Shown: positions 34,919 to 44,624, counted from the stretch's first letter. The stretch is DNA of 64,000 nt from A37T11 sp964546645 (GCA_964546645.1 CAZJKM010000004.1:4984-68983), one strand, 5' to 3'. Numbers and translations are program-made. Notes: generated from the sequence alone by a model not told the origin.

Positions 34919-37036
34919 ATGCAGCTTGAAAAATTCAATTACGACAATCGGATCGTCCGTGATTTCGGGATCGCCACCATTGTATGGGGCATTATCGGCA
35001 TGACCGTTGGTCTGCTTGCAGCCGTTCAATTAATCTGGCCCTTTATGAACCTGGATAACCAGTATACGACATTCGGCAGGATACGACCCGTTCACACCAA
35101 CGCGGTGATCTTTGCCTTTGTGGGCAATGGCATTTTCATGGGCGTGTATTACTCCATGCAGCGTTTGCTGAAAACCCGGATGTTCAGCGATATGCTGAGC
35201 CGGGTCCATTTTTGGGGCTGGCAGCTGATCATTGTGGCAGCTGCTATTACCCTGCCGCTGGGCCTGACGTCCTCCCATGAATATGCGGAGCTCGAATGGC
35301 CGATTGATATCGCCCTCACCATTATCTGGGTAGTATTCGGTATCAATATGTTCGGCACCATCGTTAAGCGCCGTGAACGGCATATGTATGTGGCCATTTG
35401 GTTTTACATCGCTACGTTTGTCACGGTAGCTGTGCTGCATATTGTCAACTCTATACAGCTGCCGATATCTGCCTGGAAGAGCTATTATGTTTATGCAGGC
35501 GTACAGGACGCACTGGTGCAGTGGTGGTACGGGCACAACGCGGTAGCTTTTTTTCTGACCACCCCATACCTGGGGATGATGTATTATTTCCTGCCCAAAA
35601 TGGCCAACAGGCCCGTTTATTCCTATAAACTCAGTATCCTGCATTTCTGGTCGCTTATTTTCATCTATATATGGGCCGGCCCCCACCACCTTTTATATAC
35701 CTCCCTGCCGGGCTGGGCGCAGTCACTCGGAGTGGTATTTTCCATCATGCTGATCGCCCCCAGCTGGGGTGGTATGATTAATGGGCTACTAACCCTCCGC
35801 GGAGCGTGGGACAAAGTGCGTACGGAACCAACACTGAAGTTTATGGTCGTTGCGCTCACCGCCTACGGTATGGCCACTTTTGAAGGACCCATGCTGTCGC
35901 TGAAACAGGTAAACGCCATCGCCCACTTTACCGACTGGATCGTGGCACACGTACACGTCGGAGCATTGGGATGGAATGGATTCATGACGTTTGCTATCCT
36001 TTACTGGCTGGTACCCCGTATCTATAAAACAGAGCTTTATTCCAAGCAGCTGGCCTCGGTACACTTCTGGATAGGTACACTCGGGATTTTATTTTATGCG
36101 ATCCCGATGTATTGGGCTGCGGTGGTACAGGGGCTCATGTGGAAAGAATTCACTCCGGAAGGTGTGTTGAAATATCCGAACTTCCTGGCAACCACCCTGC
36201 AGATCATCCCTATGCATATGATGCGGGCAATCGGCGGAGCCCTGTACCTGTCAGGAGCAATCCTGATGACGTACAACCTGATAAAAACCATGAAGAAAGG
36301 TAAGCTGATGGCTGAGGAGCCGGCTGAAGCAATGGCCCTCGCACCGCTTGTCAGCAATGAAAAACAGATCCACCGCCGGCTGGAAAGGAAACCCGCCCTT
36401 TTTATGGTGCTGGCGCTGATTGTTATTCTGATTGGCGGCATGGTGGAAATGATCCCGACTTTTACCATCAAGTCAAATATACCAACCATTACCAGTGTCA
36501 AGCCGTATACGGCGCTGGAGATCCAGGGACGCGACCTTTACATCCGTGAGGGTTGTGTCAATTGCCACTCCCAGATGATCCGGCCGTTCCGTTCCGAAAC
36601 AGCCAGATATGGTGAATACAGCAAAGCCGGTGAGTTTGTATATGATTTCCCCTTCTTGTGGGGATCCAAACGCACAGGCCCGGATCTGCACCGTATTGGT
36701 AAAAAATATCCTAATAAGTGGCATTTTGACCACCTGCTCGATCCGACCATCACCTCACCGGGCAGTATTATGCCGGCCTATCCCTGGCTGATCGACCAGC
36801 AACTGGACACGACCAACACACAGCGGAAGATCGCTGCAATGCGCACGTTAGGGGTTCCTTATCCGGCTGACTACGACCACCAGGCGAATGAAGACCTGCG
36901 AAAACAAGCGGAAGGAATTGCAAATGACCTCGCTGCAAACCAGGTAAAGGTGAGCAGTGACCGGGAAATTATTGCCATGATCGCGTACCTGCAACGTCTG
37001 GGGACCGATATTAAAGTGACAGAAGGACAGAAATAG
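34919..37036 (+). CDS. ccoNO: Fused cbb3-type cytochrome oxidase subunits I and II (CcoN-CcoO)
   Basis: A 705-residue fusion. Residues about 1-470 are CcoN with twelve or so membrane helices and the haem/CuB histidines (RPVHTNAVIFAFVGNG, WWYGHNAVAFFLTTPYLGMMYYF, AHVHVGALGWNGF). Residues about 480-705 are CcoO: one anchor helix (FMVLALIVILIGGMVEMIP) and a mono-haem cytochrome c domain with C546-VN-C549-H550 and the downstream IMPAYPWL. It is the catalytic core of a high-affinity terminal oxidase. The fusion is normal in Bacteroidota; proteobacteria keep two genes. Confidence 0.97.
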   Translation: MQLEKFNYDNRIVRDFGIATIVWGIIGMTVGLLAAVQLIWPFMNLDNQYTTFGRIRPVHTNAVIFAFVGNGIFMGVYYSMQRLLKTRMFSDMLSRVHFWGWQLIIVAAAITLPLGLTSSHEYAELEWPIDIALTIIWVVFGINMFGTIVKRRERHMYVAIWFYIATFVTVAVLHIVNSIQLPISAWKSYYVYAGVQDALVQWWYGHNAVAFFLTTPYLGMMYYFLPKMANRPVYSYKLSILHFWSLIFIYIWAGPHHLLYTSLPGWAQSLGVVFSIMLIAPSWGGMINGLLTLRGAWDKVRTEPTLKFMVVALTAYGMATFEGPMLSLKQVNAIAHFTDWIVAHVHVGALGWNGFMTFAILYWLVPRIYKTELYSKQLASVHFWIGTLGILFYAIPMYWAAVVQGLMWKEFTPEGVLKYPNFLATTLQIIPMHMMRAIGGALYLSGAILMTYNLIKTMKKGKLMAEEPAEAMALAPLVSNEKQIHRRLERKPALFMVLALIVILIGGMVEMIPTFTIKSNIPTITSVKPYTALEIQGRDLYIREGCVNCHSQMIRPFRSETARYGEYSKAGEFVYDFPFLWGSKRTGPDLHRIGKKYPNKWHFDHLLDPTITSPGSIMPAYPWLIDQQLDTTNTQRKIAAMRTLGVPYPADYDHQANEDLRKQAEGIANDLAANQVKVSSDREIIAMIAYLQRLGTDIKVTEGQK

Positions 37037-37092
37037 AAAATAACGATAACAGAACGGTGAATCATCATTCATAACTCATAACTAAACAACAT

Positions 37093-37287
37093 ATGTTTAA
37101 GCAAATCACCAATCTCAACGGAGACGAAGGATATCTCATCTTCACCTTGCTGATGTTCCTGGTATTCTTTATCGCAGTGACTATTCTGCTGATCCGTATG
37201 AAAAGAGAACATGTACACTATATGGAGCAATTACCGCTGACCGACAAAACGGAGTCACCTTGTCAGGAAACTAAACACAATCTGTAA
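37093..37287 (+). CDS. ccoQ: CcoQ-like small membrane subunit
   Basis: A 64-residue protein with one membrane helix (FTLLMFLVFFIAVTILLI) followed by a polar cytosolic tail. Size, topology and place between ccoNO and ccoP identify it as the CcoQ-type subunit that stabilises the oxidase. Sequence identity in this family is low, so the assignment rests on context. ccoP starts two bases after its stop. Confidence 0.8.
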   Translation: MFKQITNLNGDEGYLIFTLLMFLVFFIAVTILLIRMKREHVHYMEQLPLTDKTESPCQETKHNL

Positions 37288-37289
37288 AC

Positions 37290-38108
37290 ATGAATTTTTC
37301 AGATAATATACACAACGATATCCTGATGATTGCACTGGTGATCGTCATGATAACTATGCTGGCAGCTGCCTGGATGGTGCTCAAAGCAATGCGTGTCATC
37401 ACCCGTCTCACGCTGCCCGGACTGGAAGAAGAAGAGAAAGCTGCCCGTCTGGCTGCGAAAGAAGAACGCCACATACGCCGCAAAGCAAGCTGGAACAAAC
37501 TATGGGGCTTGCGGCCGATCAGTGAAGAAAAAGACCTGCTGATTGAACACGAATATGACGGAATAAAGGAACTGGACAATCCGACACCGGCCTGGTTCAT
37601 GGGACTCTTCTACGCCTCTATCGCTTTTGCCGTGGTGTATCTTTGTGTCTACCACGTCTTCGGATGGGGCATGGACCAGGATCAGGAGTATGTGGTGGAA
37701 ATGCAGCATGCGGAGGCTGAACGTCAGGTGTATCTTGCCCAGGCAGCTAATCTCGTGGATGAAAATACGGTGGAAGAAGACCTGTCACCTGAAGTAATTT
37801 CAGCAGGATCCGCTATCTATGCACAATATTGTGCAGTTTGTCACGGTGCGGCCGGTGAGGGATTGATAGGACCTAACCTCGCTGATGAATACTGGCTGCA
37901 TGGTGGGGATGTCAAGAGTATTTTCCATACGATTAAATACGGTGTTCCGGACAAAGGGATGGTTCCCTGGGAACAAAACCTGACACCTGCACAAATCGCA
38001 GAGGTCAGTAATTATATCATTTCCCTGCGGGGAACCAATCCACCTAACCCGAAAGCACCCGAGGGAGTAAAGGAATCGCCAACCTTACAGACAACGGCCC
38101 TTCAATAA
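37290..38108 (+). CDS. ccoP: cbb3 oxidase subunit III, single-haem CcoP
   Basis: A 272-residue protein. Two membrane helices are predicted: ILMIALVIVMITMLAAAWMVL near the start and LFYASIAFAVVYLCVYHVF near 110. The CcoP N-terminal domain motif DGIKELDNPTPAWFMGLF lies before the second. A single cytochrome c site follows (C181-AV-C184-H185) with the axial Met region GMVPWEQ. Proteobacterial CcoP has two such haem sites and usually one helix. It passes electrons to CcoO. Confidence 0.94.
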   Translation: MNFSDNIHNDILMIALVIVMITMLAAAWMVLKAMRVITRLTLPGLEEEEKAARLAAKEERHIRRKASWNKLWGLRPISEEKDLLIEHEYDGIKELDNPTPAWFMGLFYASIAFAVVYLCVYHVFGWGMDQDQEYVVEMQHAEAERQVYLAQAANLVDENTVEEDLSPEVISAGSAIYAQYCAVCHGAAGEGLIGPNLADEYWLHGGDVKSIFHTIKYGVPDKGMVPWEQNLTPAQIAEVSNYIISLRGTNPPNPKAPEGVKESPTLQTTALQ

Positions 38109-38120
38109 ACCCGGCCAATC

Positions 38121-39497
38121 ATGGTAACACAGGAAAAACAGGCCGCACCAAAAAAAAACAAACGTGAGTGGATTTATGCCAGAAAACCTGCCGGTAAGTT
38201 GTTTAACTACCGGCAGGTATTCGGCTATCTCTTGCTTGTCTTGTTAATTTGCTCCCCGTTCATTAAGATCAACGGCGAACAGCTGTTCCTTTTTAACGTC
38301 ATTGATCGTAAATTCGTACTGTTCGGCACGGTATTCTGGCCGCAGGATATGCACATTTTTGTCTTCGGGATGCTGATTGCCATGGTGTGTATCGTGTTAT
38401 TCACTGTCGTATACGGCCGGGTATGGTGCGGATGGGCCTGCCCCCAAACCATATTTATGGAATTGATATTCCGCCGTATTGAGTACTGGATAGAGGGCGA
38501 TGCGCATCAGCAAAAAAAGGCAGATAACGGTCCGCAGAGCCGGATACTATTGGTAAAAAAGGCGATCAAGCACCTGCTGTTTTTCCTGATATCTTTTGCA
38601 ATATCCAACATTTTTCTCGCCTATATCATCGGTACGGACCAGCTTATACGGATCATAACCGATCCTGTAAGTGCGCATATTGCCGGACTTGGAGCTATCC
38701 TGCTATTCACCCTGGTTTTTTATGCGGTATTCGCTTACGTGCGTGAGATTGTGTGCACGACCATCTGTCCGTACGGCCGCCTGCAGGGTGTCTTGCTGGA
38801 TGAACAATCCATCACGGTTGCCTATGATTATAAACGCGGTGAACCACGGGGACATCGCAACCGTGAGGAGCAAAATTCTTCTATCGGAGACTGTGTGGAT
38901 TGCGGGTTATGCGTGCAGGTATGCCCCACCGGGATCGATATCCGGAACGGCATACAGCTGGAATGTGTCAACTGTACGGCCTGTATTGACGCTTGCGATG
39001 CCGTGATGGATAAGGTACAACGCCCCCGAAAGCTGATTGGCTTTTTTTCAACACGGGATATTGAAGATAAAACAACCAAACGTACAAACACGAGAGCCAT
39101 CGCGTACACCGCTGTACTGGTGGCATTGATGGGCGTGTTCACCTGGCTGTTGCTGAGCCGCACGGAAACAGACAGTACATTATTACGTGCAAAAGGCAGC
39201 AGCTACCAGTTCCGGCCGGACAGCACGGTGTCCAATCTGTATAACCTGGAACTGATCAATAAAAGTAACCGTGAGCTTTCTTTCACCCTCGAGCCTGAAG
39301 ACGAACGCATACAACTACAGCTGGTCAATCCGATTCACACCCTGAAAAAGGAAGGAACCGCACAACTCAGCTTTTTCCTGATCAGCAGGCCGGAGTATAT
39401 GTCAACATATAAAACCAATGTGAAGATAAAAGTGGTATCAGAAGGCCGGATTCTTGAAACGCTTAAAACGACGTTTATCGCTCCACCGGGGGGATGA
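38121..39497 (+). CDS. ccoG: Cytochrome c oxidase accessory protein CcoG (4Fe-4S)
   Basis: A 458-residue membrane ferredoxin-like protein. Motifs: VWCGWACPQTIFMELIFRRIE, CTTICPYGRLQGVLLDE, and two 4Fe-4S sets CVDCGLCVQVCPTGIDIRNG and CVNCTACIDACDAVM. Five membrane helices and a C-terminal periplasmic Ig-like domain follow the family pattern. CcoG reduces or handles copper for cbb3 assembly. An octamer repeat array follows its stop. Confidence 0.96.
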   Translation: MVTQEKQAAPKKNKREWIYARKPAGKLFNYRQVFGYLLLVLLICSPFIKINGEQLFLFNVIDRKFVLFGTVFWPQDMHIFVFGMLIAMVCIVLFTVVYGRVWCGWACPQTIFMELIFRRIEYWIEGDAHQQKKADNGPQSRILLVKKAIKHLLFFLISFAISNIFLAYIIGTDQLIRIITDPVSAHIAGLGAILLFTLVFYAVFAYVREIVCTTICPYGRLQGVLLDEQSITVAYDYKRGEPRGHRNREEQNSSIGDCVDCGLCVQVCPTGIDIRNGIQLECVNCTACIDACDAVMDKVQRPRKLIGFFSTRDIEDKTTKRTNTRAIAYTAVLVALMGVFTWLLLSRTETDSTLLRAKGSSYQFRPDSTVSNLYNLELINKSNRELSFTLEPEDERIQLQLVNPIHTLKKEGTAQLSFFLISRPEYMSTYKTNVKIKVVSEGRILETLKTTFIAPPGG

Positions 39498-39505
39498 TTT
39501 TTAGT

Positions 39506-39545
39506 GGGTTAGTGGATTGGTTGATTAGTTGATTGGTGGGTTGGT
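39506..39545 (+). repeat. Tandem octamer array, 5 units
   Basis: GGGTTAGT, GGATTGGT, TGATTAGT, TGATTGGT and GGGTTGGT follow the ccoG stop by eight bases, with a degenerate half unit (TTTTTAGT) in between. Same strand and unit type as the other three arrays. Confidence 0.88.
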
Positions 39546-39640
39546 AACGGGTCCGGGCTGATAGCAGTAATAAAGCAAACAACAATCGGTAACTTTGCGA
39601 AAATCGATTCAGCAAATTAGCAAACAGCAGATAACAAAAA

Positions 39641-40090
39641 ATGAATTGGGGCGGATATATCATCATTGGAATGGCAACAGCCATGAGTGCCGTAGTAGCG
39701 ACGGGTATTTACATGGTATCCAGCGACAGCGATACACTGGAAGACCCGGCATACTATGAAAAAGGGCTGGCGTATGACCAGGATTTTAACCGGAAAGAAC
39801 AAACTATCCGCCAACAGGCACGGCCGGAAATCCGTGTGGTGAATGATACCTTGCAGATCATCTTCAGTAAAAATGGCAATACCGGTCAGCTGCAGCTGCT
39901 ACGTCCGGACAATCAACTGGAAGATAAAACAATCACCTTCTCGGTTCCCGGCAATGGCTATTACTTACCAGTCAGTGCACTCCGTACCGGGGCATGGCAG
40001 CTGCGGCTGGACTGGCAACAGGATCAGGATCATTTCCTGCACGAACAGCGGATTTTCATTAAAAGGGGAAATCCTGAAACGAATAACTAA
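39641..40090 (+). CDS. ccoH: CcoH/FixH-family protein
   Basis: A 149-residue protein with one N-terminal membrane helix (YIIIGMATAMSAVVATGIYMV), the FixH-type DPAYYEKGLAYDQDFNRKE segment, and a periplasmic beta-sandwich of about 80 residues. CcoH is an assembly or stability factor of cbb3 oxidase. It lies between ccoG and the SafE-like gene. Confidence 0.92.
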   Translation: MNWGGYIIIGMATAMSAVVATGIYMVSSDSDTLEDPAYYEKGLAYDQDFNRKEQTIRQQARPEIRVVNDTLQIIFSKNGNTGQLQLLRPDNQLEDKTITFSVPGNGYYLPVSALRTGAWQLRLDWQQDQDHFLHEQRIFIKRGNPETNN

Positions 40091-40121
40091 GAACGAATCG
40101 ACGAAGGACTATCGACTAACA

Positions 40122-40811
40122 ATGACTTACCTTGCTTTCTTTATGGGTCTTTTGGGCAGCCTGCACTGTGCCGTCATGTGCGGACCGCTGATGCTCGCCC
40201 TGCCAGATCAGGGGAAGCCTCCTCTGGCACTGCTTTTTCACCGGCTGCTATACCAGGCAGGGCGTATTCTGACTTACGGGTTCCTCGGGTTGCTGGCTGG
40301 CCTCATCAGTTCGGGCAGTGTAATGAAAGGGTGGCAGCAACAAATCAGTATTTTTACCGGTATACTATTGTTAGTGATGGGAATTTATCACCTGGTCGGC
40401 CGTCATATACCTGCTATTGCACAGCGGCAGCAGACCCTTGTTGCTCCTTTACTCAGCCGCATGGGTTATTGGCTATACCGGCCGGGAGGCAATTTCATGG
40501 CCGGTATGTTAAACGGACTACTGCCATGTGGCATGGTATACCTGGCGCTGGCCAGCGCACTAAGCACCGGCAGCCTGCTAAATGGGGCACAGTTTATGCT
40601 GCTTTTCGGCCTCGGCACCCTCCCGCTGATGCTCATTGCCGGTATAGCCGGCAGCTTTATCAAAAACAAACTCAGACTACGTTTTAACACCTGGCTACCC
40701 ATGCTGTTCTTAGTAATGGGCTGCTGGTTCGTACTCCGGGGGGCCAACCTGGACATCCCGTTTTTAAGTCCGCTGCTTTACCCGGAGGGTGCCATCCACT
40801 GTAAGCCGTAA
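40122..40811 (+). CDS. SafE/DsbD-like membrane protein of the cco cluster
   Basis: About 229 residues from ATG 40122 with six hydrophobic helices. Cys pairs occur in GLLGSLHCAVMCGPLMLAL and GLLPCGMVYLALA, matching the sulfite-exporter/urease-accessory-H-like (TauE/SafE/DsbD) group often found in cbb3 clusters. A role in copper or thiol handling during oxidase assembly is likely from context but unproven. A longer frame reaching 39843 overlaps ccoH in another frame and is rejected. Confidence 0.88.
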   Translation: MTYLAFFMGLLGSLHCAVMCGPLMLALPDQGKPPLALLFHRLLYQAGRILTYGFLGLLAGLISSGSVMKGWQQQISIFTGILLLVMGIYHLVGRHIPAIAQRQQTLVAPLLSRMGYWLYRPGGNFMAGMLNGLLPCGMVYLALASALSTGSLLNGAQFMLLFGLGTLPLMLIAGIAGSFIKNKLRLRFNTWLPMLFLVMGCWFVLRGANLDIPFLSPLLYPEGAIHCKP

Positions 40812-40899
40812 AGTACTTACTCTACTCACTACACTACTCCCTATTCATAAACAATTCCGGCCCACCTTTGTTATATATACAGCAATCAATAGGTATATT

Positions 40900-41199
40900 A
40901 TGGACAAACTGAAGCAGTATGAATTGATGGAAAAGATCGTCCGTCAGTTGGAAGACCTGAGGAACAGCCAGCAGGCAGTTATTGAAAAAGTAGCTAAAAT
41001 TGAAGTGGATAATTTTGATCTGGGTGACAAGCGGTTGGAAAAGAACCTGGCCGGTATACACCAACGTACCGCAGACAACCTGGACTCCATTACGGATCAG
41101 TTGGAATACTTTGCCGGTAAAACAGAAGATTTCGGTGAAAAGAACAATGTGGAGCGCCTGCGGGAACAACAGGATATAGACAATGTCCGGAATAGCTGA
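40900..41199 (+). CDS. Small hypothetical coiled-coil protein
   Basis: A 99-residue, strongly charged, helical protein (MDKLKQYELMEKIVRQLEDL...) without signal peptide or membrane segment. Heptad-like spacing of Leu, Ile and Val suggests a coiled coil. No family was recognised. The in-frame extension upstream of ATG 40900 has poor coding character. Confidence 0.55.
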   Translation: MDKLKQYELMEKIVRQLEDLRNSQQAVIEKVAKIEVDNFDLGDKRLEKNLAGIHQRTADNLDSITDQLEYFAGKTEDFGEKNNVERLREQQDIDNVRNS

Positions 41200-41388
41200 T
41201 ACAGATTTTTGTCCATCCACACTGCGCAGGAATTTCCCCCTGTAAATACCCGGCTTCACAGCAATATACCGTAGAAACCGGTTACAAAATAATCCATCCT
41301 GCAACAAAACCCTCTTCGTATTGTTGTAGCGGTATAACTAATCATTGGCGTTGGAAGCGGGGACCATTCCCCGTTAAGGTTTAGAAAA

Positions 41389-41787
41389 ATGCCGGAACGA
41401 ACGATACTATACATTGAAGACGACGAGAACACAGCTGAAGTCGTTACTGAAATCCTGGAACTGGAGCATTACCGGGTAATTACTGACAACGGCCATGAAA
41501 TGCATCGTATTATCAGGCGCCAGCCTATCGGATTGATTCTGATGGATGAAAATTTAATCTGGTGCTGGGGGAGTTCACTTTGTAATGAAGTGAAAGAAGA
41601 CCCTGTATCCAGCCATATCCCCGTTATACTGGTGACACTGGCCCCAGGCATCGACAAGATAGCCCGTAATTGCGGGGCCGATGACTATCTGGCGAAGCCA
41701 TTTAACATTTACGACATCATACAAAAAGTAAATAAATGGTTTTTAGCGGATCCCATCCACAGCTTCCGGCAACCCGGAGAGGTCTAA
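41389..41787 (+). CDS. Stand-alone response regulator receiver domain
   Basis: A 132-residue single receiver. The acidic pocket (YIEDDEN), phospho-acceptor Asp in LILMDENLIW, Thr in LVTLAPG and Lys in LAKPF are all present. The usual M-P-G-x-x-G after the Asp is replaced by LIWCWGSSLC, so the loop that contacts partners is unusual. There is no output domain; it may act as a phosphate shuttle for one of the nearby kinases. The YciE-like gene follows after about 100 bp. Confidence 0.88.
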   Translation: MPERTILYIEDDENTAEVVTEILELEHYRVITDNGHEMHRIIRRQPIGLILMDENLIWCWGSSLCNEVKEDPVSSHIPVILVTLAPGIDKIARNCGADDYLAKPFNIYDIIQKVNKWFLADPIHSFRQPGEV

Positions 41788-41895
41788 TATAAAATGTTAC
41801 AAACAAATCGTTTCCGGGTGAGTTATTTCAGTACTCCGCCTTACTGCGGAAAGAAAAACATCAATAAATAAGATTTCAAAAGATTAAGGAGAGAA

Positions 41896-42423
41896 ATGAT
41901 GGCGAACATGAGAAATCAGAAGAATGGAAATGGGGATATGCCGAACCGGCATCTTCATGAGTTGTTTGTGGATGAACTGAAAGACATCCTCGGAGGAGAA
42001 AAGCAACTGCTGAAAGGCCTGAAAAAAATGGCACAGAAAGCACAGCGGTCTTCGCTTAGGGAAGCATTTGAAATGCACCATACTGAGACAGAGGGGCACA
42101 TTGATCGCCTGAAACAGGTTTTTGAATCCATTGGTAAACCAACACGGGGTAAAAAATGCAAAGCGATGGAAGGCCTGCTGAATGAGGCAGATGAGATTAT
42201 GGATGAATTTGAAGGGGATGAAGCTATGGATGCGGCACTGATAGCCGCTGCGCAGAAAGTAGAGCACTATGAAATTGCAACCTATGGCTGCCTGGTGACA
42301 TATGCCCGGTTAATGGAGCATGAAGAGGCGGAGCGGATTCTTAGTGAAACCCTGAAAGAGGAGAAAGAAACAGATGTCAAGCTGACAGAAATTGCCATGG
42401 AGGAAGCAAATGTGATGGCGTGA
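41896..42423 (+). CDS. YciE/YciF (DUF892) ferritin-like protein
   Basis: A 175-residue all-helical protein. It has LHELFVDELKDILGGEKQLLKGL, HHTETEGHIDRLKQVFESIGK, and KVEHYEIATYGCLVTYARLM, giving the Glu/His metal-site pattern (E-x2-H and E-x6-Y type) of the DUF892/YciE ferritin-like fold. These proteins are induced by osmotic and oxidative stress, and their reaction is uncertain. ATG 41899 is an alternative start. A strong terminator follows. Confidence 0.9.
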   Translation: MMANMRNQKNGNGDMPNRHLHELFVDELKDILGGEKQLLKGLKKMAQKAQRSSLREAFEMHHTETEGHIDRLKQVFESIGKPTRGKKCKAMEGLLNEADEIMDEFEGDEAMDAALIAAAQKVEHYEIATYGCLVTYARLMEHEEAERILSETLKEEKETDVKLTEIAMEEANVMA

Positions 42424-42446
42424 TAGTGTGTGCGTAATGTGGTAAT

Positions 42447-42483
42447 GCAGGGGCGTAGCGATTTGTTACGCCCCTGCTTTTTT
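42447..42483 (+). terminator. Rho-independent terminator after the YciE-like gene
   Basis: GCAGGGGCGTA (42447-42457) pairs perfectly with TACGCCCCTGC (42467-42477), followed by a T-run. Confidence 0.93.
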
Positions 42484-42611
42484 ATAGAATTGCCACACGG
42501 CTATTTTTCTGAATGAACGAAATATCGGCATCCATTATATTTTCGGTAAGTTTAACAAACAAGTTCCATGAATTTGCATAGCTTTGGCTGGTCTACATCA
42601 GTTTTCAGATA

Positions 42612-44624
42612 ATGGCATTAAGAGTGAGCATACTCAATCAGCATAACGTTCTGTGGCATTTTCAGCAGTTATTTACCGCTTCTTCCCTGGCGGCTTACAT
42701 CTGCGACAGCAAAGGAACTATTATTTACTACAACCATGCCGCGGCCACTCTTTGGGGACAAAGCCCCCTCCCAGGAGTTGATAAACAGCATGGGGTGGAA
42801 AAAGCATACTTCCCGGACGGACGCCCGATGCCGGTGACGGAACGCCCGGTCACACGAATACTGCGTACTGGTGAGCCTCACGAAGGAGAAGAAATCATGA
42901 TAGAACGGCCTGATCGTTCTTTCCGTCATGTACTGGTGCATGCTTATCCCGTTTTTGAGGACCAACACGTGATCGCGGTTTACATTATCCTCACAGACAT
43001 CACGGCACATAAAGAAAATAATGAAAAACATGCTATTCTTTCCGCTATCGTGGAATCTTCCGAGGATGCCATCATCAGTAAGACCCTGGATGGCATTATC
43101 ATGAGCTGGAATGCTGCGGCCCATCGCATCTTTGGTTACACAGAAGAGGAGGCAATTGGTAAACATATCAGTCTGCTCATACCTCCTGACCTGCTGGATG
43201 AAGAAGAGCATATCATAGAACATATCCGGTCGGGAAAAAACATTGATCACTTCCAAACCATCCGTATCTCAAAATCAGGCAAGGAGATTCCGATATCGCT
43301 GACCATATCTCCCGTTAAAAACGATAAAGGGGCCATAACCGGCGCATCGAAAATTGCCCGGGACATATCGGATCAGCGGCAAAAAGAGCAGGCTATTGCA
43401 GAGAATACCAGGCGGCTTGAAATCCTGAATTCAATCAGCAGAAGCATATCCGAGAAATTAAACGCCGAGTCCATTACGCAACGTGTGACAAATGCCTCTG
43501 TGGATATTTCCCGGGCTGCATTCGCGGCTTTCCTATATTTTCCCCAGTCATCCGGCGATAAAAAGGCCCCCTTACTTTATACCACACCGGGCTTACCCGG
43601 AAACGCCATTCATACCATTCTCACCGATGCGGAGGATACCTTCCTTTTCCATCCGGTAATAACAGCCGGCAATGCGGTACGGGTTCCGGATATCCGTCTG
43701 AATCCGGAGTATGTAAGCCAGGACCTGCTACTACAACGATTGATGCGGTATGCTCCCTTCACCAGTTATATGGCTATCCCGATATTTTCCAGCACAGGCA
43801 TAGTAGCCGGTGGGTTATTTTTTGGCCACCCGGAAGAAACAGCGTTTTCAGCTGAACAGGAAAGCATGATCATCCACCTTATTTCCCTGGCAGCCGTCGC
43901 CCTGGATAACGCCAGGCTGTTTGAAGATGTCAACGCACTGAATAAGAAGAAAGACGAATTCATTGCATTGGCAAGCCATGAACTGAAAACGCCATTAACA
44001 ACCCTAAGCGGTTATCTCCAATTACTGGAAAGGACTAATCAGGATGAAAGAGGAACACTCTTTCTGCAAAAGTCCCTCAGACAGGTCAATAAGCTGAACA
44101 ACCTGATAACAGACCTATTGGATGTAGCTAAGATCGAAGCCGGTAAGCTTATGCTGAACATGGAAGTATTTGATCTGTCTGAACTATGTGCTGAAGTTGC
44201 AGAAAATTACAATCATCTTCAGAAAACACACCGGGTAGAACTGACGAAAAGATCCGACGGGCCACTATTGGTATATGCAGATTGGCAACGTATTGAGCAA
44301 GTGGTGATCAACTTTCTTTCAAATGCGATCAAATATTCACCAGGACAACACGATGTCGCGATCCGGATAACCAAAACATGTTCTGACGTTACGGTCTTTG
44401 TGGACGATAAAGGAATCGGCCTGAGCAAGGCCGATCAGCAGCATCTTTTCACCCGTTTCTATCGGGCAGGCGACCATCCTTCAATCCCGGGGCTTGGGAT
44501 CGGCCTGTATCTCTGCAAAGAGGTTATTGATAGACATGGAGGTAACATCGGAGTCGAAAGCGAACCAGGAAAAGGGGCCACCTTCTATTTCACGCTACCT
44601 CTCTATATGACAACGGAAACATAG
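42612..44624 (+). CDS. PAS-PAS-GAF hybrid sensor histidine kinase
   Basis: A 670-residue cytosolic kinase. N-terminal PAS at about 15-125; a second PAS at about 145-265 (SAIVESSEDAIISKTLDGIIMSWN, FGYTEEEAIGKHI); GAF at about 285-435; HisKA with FIALASHELKTPLTTLSGYL; HATPase with NFLSNAIKYSPG, DDKGIGL and GLGIGLYLCKEVI. No transmembrane helix. The PAS domains lack the FixL-type HDGY histidine, so the ligand is unknown. No response regulator is directly adjacent; the receiver at 41389 is the nearest candidate partner. Confidence 0.93.
   Translation: MALRVSILNQHNVLWHFQQLFTASSLAAYICDSKGTIIYYNHAAATLWGQSPLPGVDKQHGVEKAYFPDGRPMPVTERPVTRILRTGEPHEGEEIMIERPDRSFRHVLVHAYPVFEDQHVIAVYIILTDITAHKENNEKHAILSAIVESSEDAIISKTLDGIIMSWNAAAHRIFGYTEEEAIGKHISLLIPPDLLDEEEHIIEHIRSGKNIDHFQTIRISKSGKEIPISLTISPVKNDKGAITGASKIARDISDQRQKEQAIAENTRRLEILNSISRSISEKLNAESITQRVTNASVDISRAAFAAFLYFPQSSGDKKAPLLYTTPGLPGNAIHTILTDAEDTFLFHPVITAGNAVRVPDIRLNPEYVSQDLLLQRLMRYAPFTSYMAIPIFSSTGIVAGGLFFGHPEETAFSAEQESMIIHLISLAAVALDNARLFEDVNALNKKKDEFIALASHELKTPLTTLSGYLQLLERTNQDERGTLFLQKSLRQVNKLNNLITDLLDVAKIEAGKLMLNMEVFDLSELCAEVAENYNHLQKTHRVELTKRSDGPLLVYADWQRIEQVVINFLSNAIKYSPGQHDVAIRITKTCSDVTVFVDDKGIGLSKADQQHLFTRFYRAGDHPSIPGLGIGLYLCKEVIDRHGGNIGVESEPGKGATFYFTLPLYMTTET

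Noticed and set aside
39843..40121. Long N-terminal extension of the SafE-like protein
   Set aside because: It overlaps ccoH in another frame and lacks membrane-protein character; ATG 40122 fits the family start.
42612..44624. Second haem-PAS oxygen sensor
   Set aside because: Neither PAS domain has the HDGY histidine or the Arg 20 residues later that mark the FixL-like kinase at 28043.
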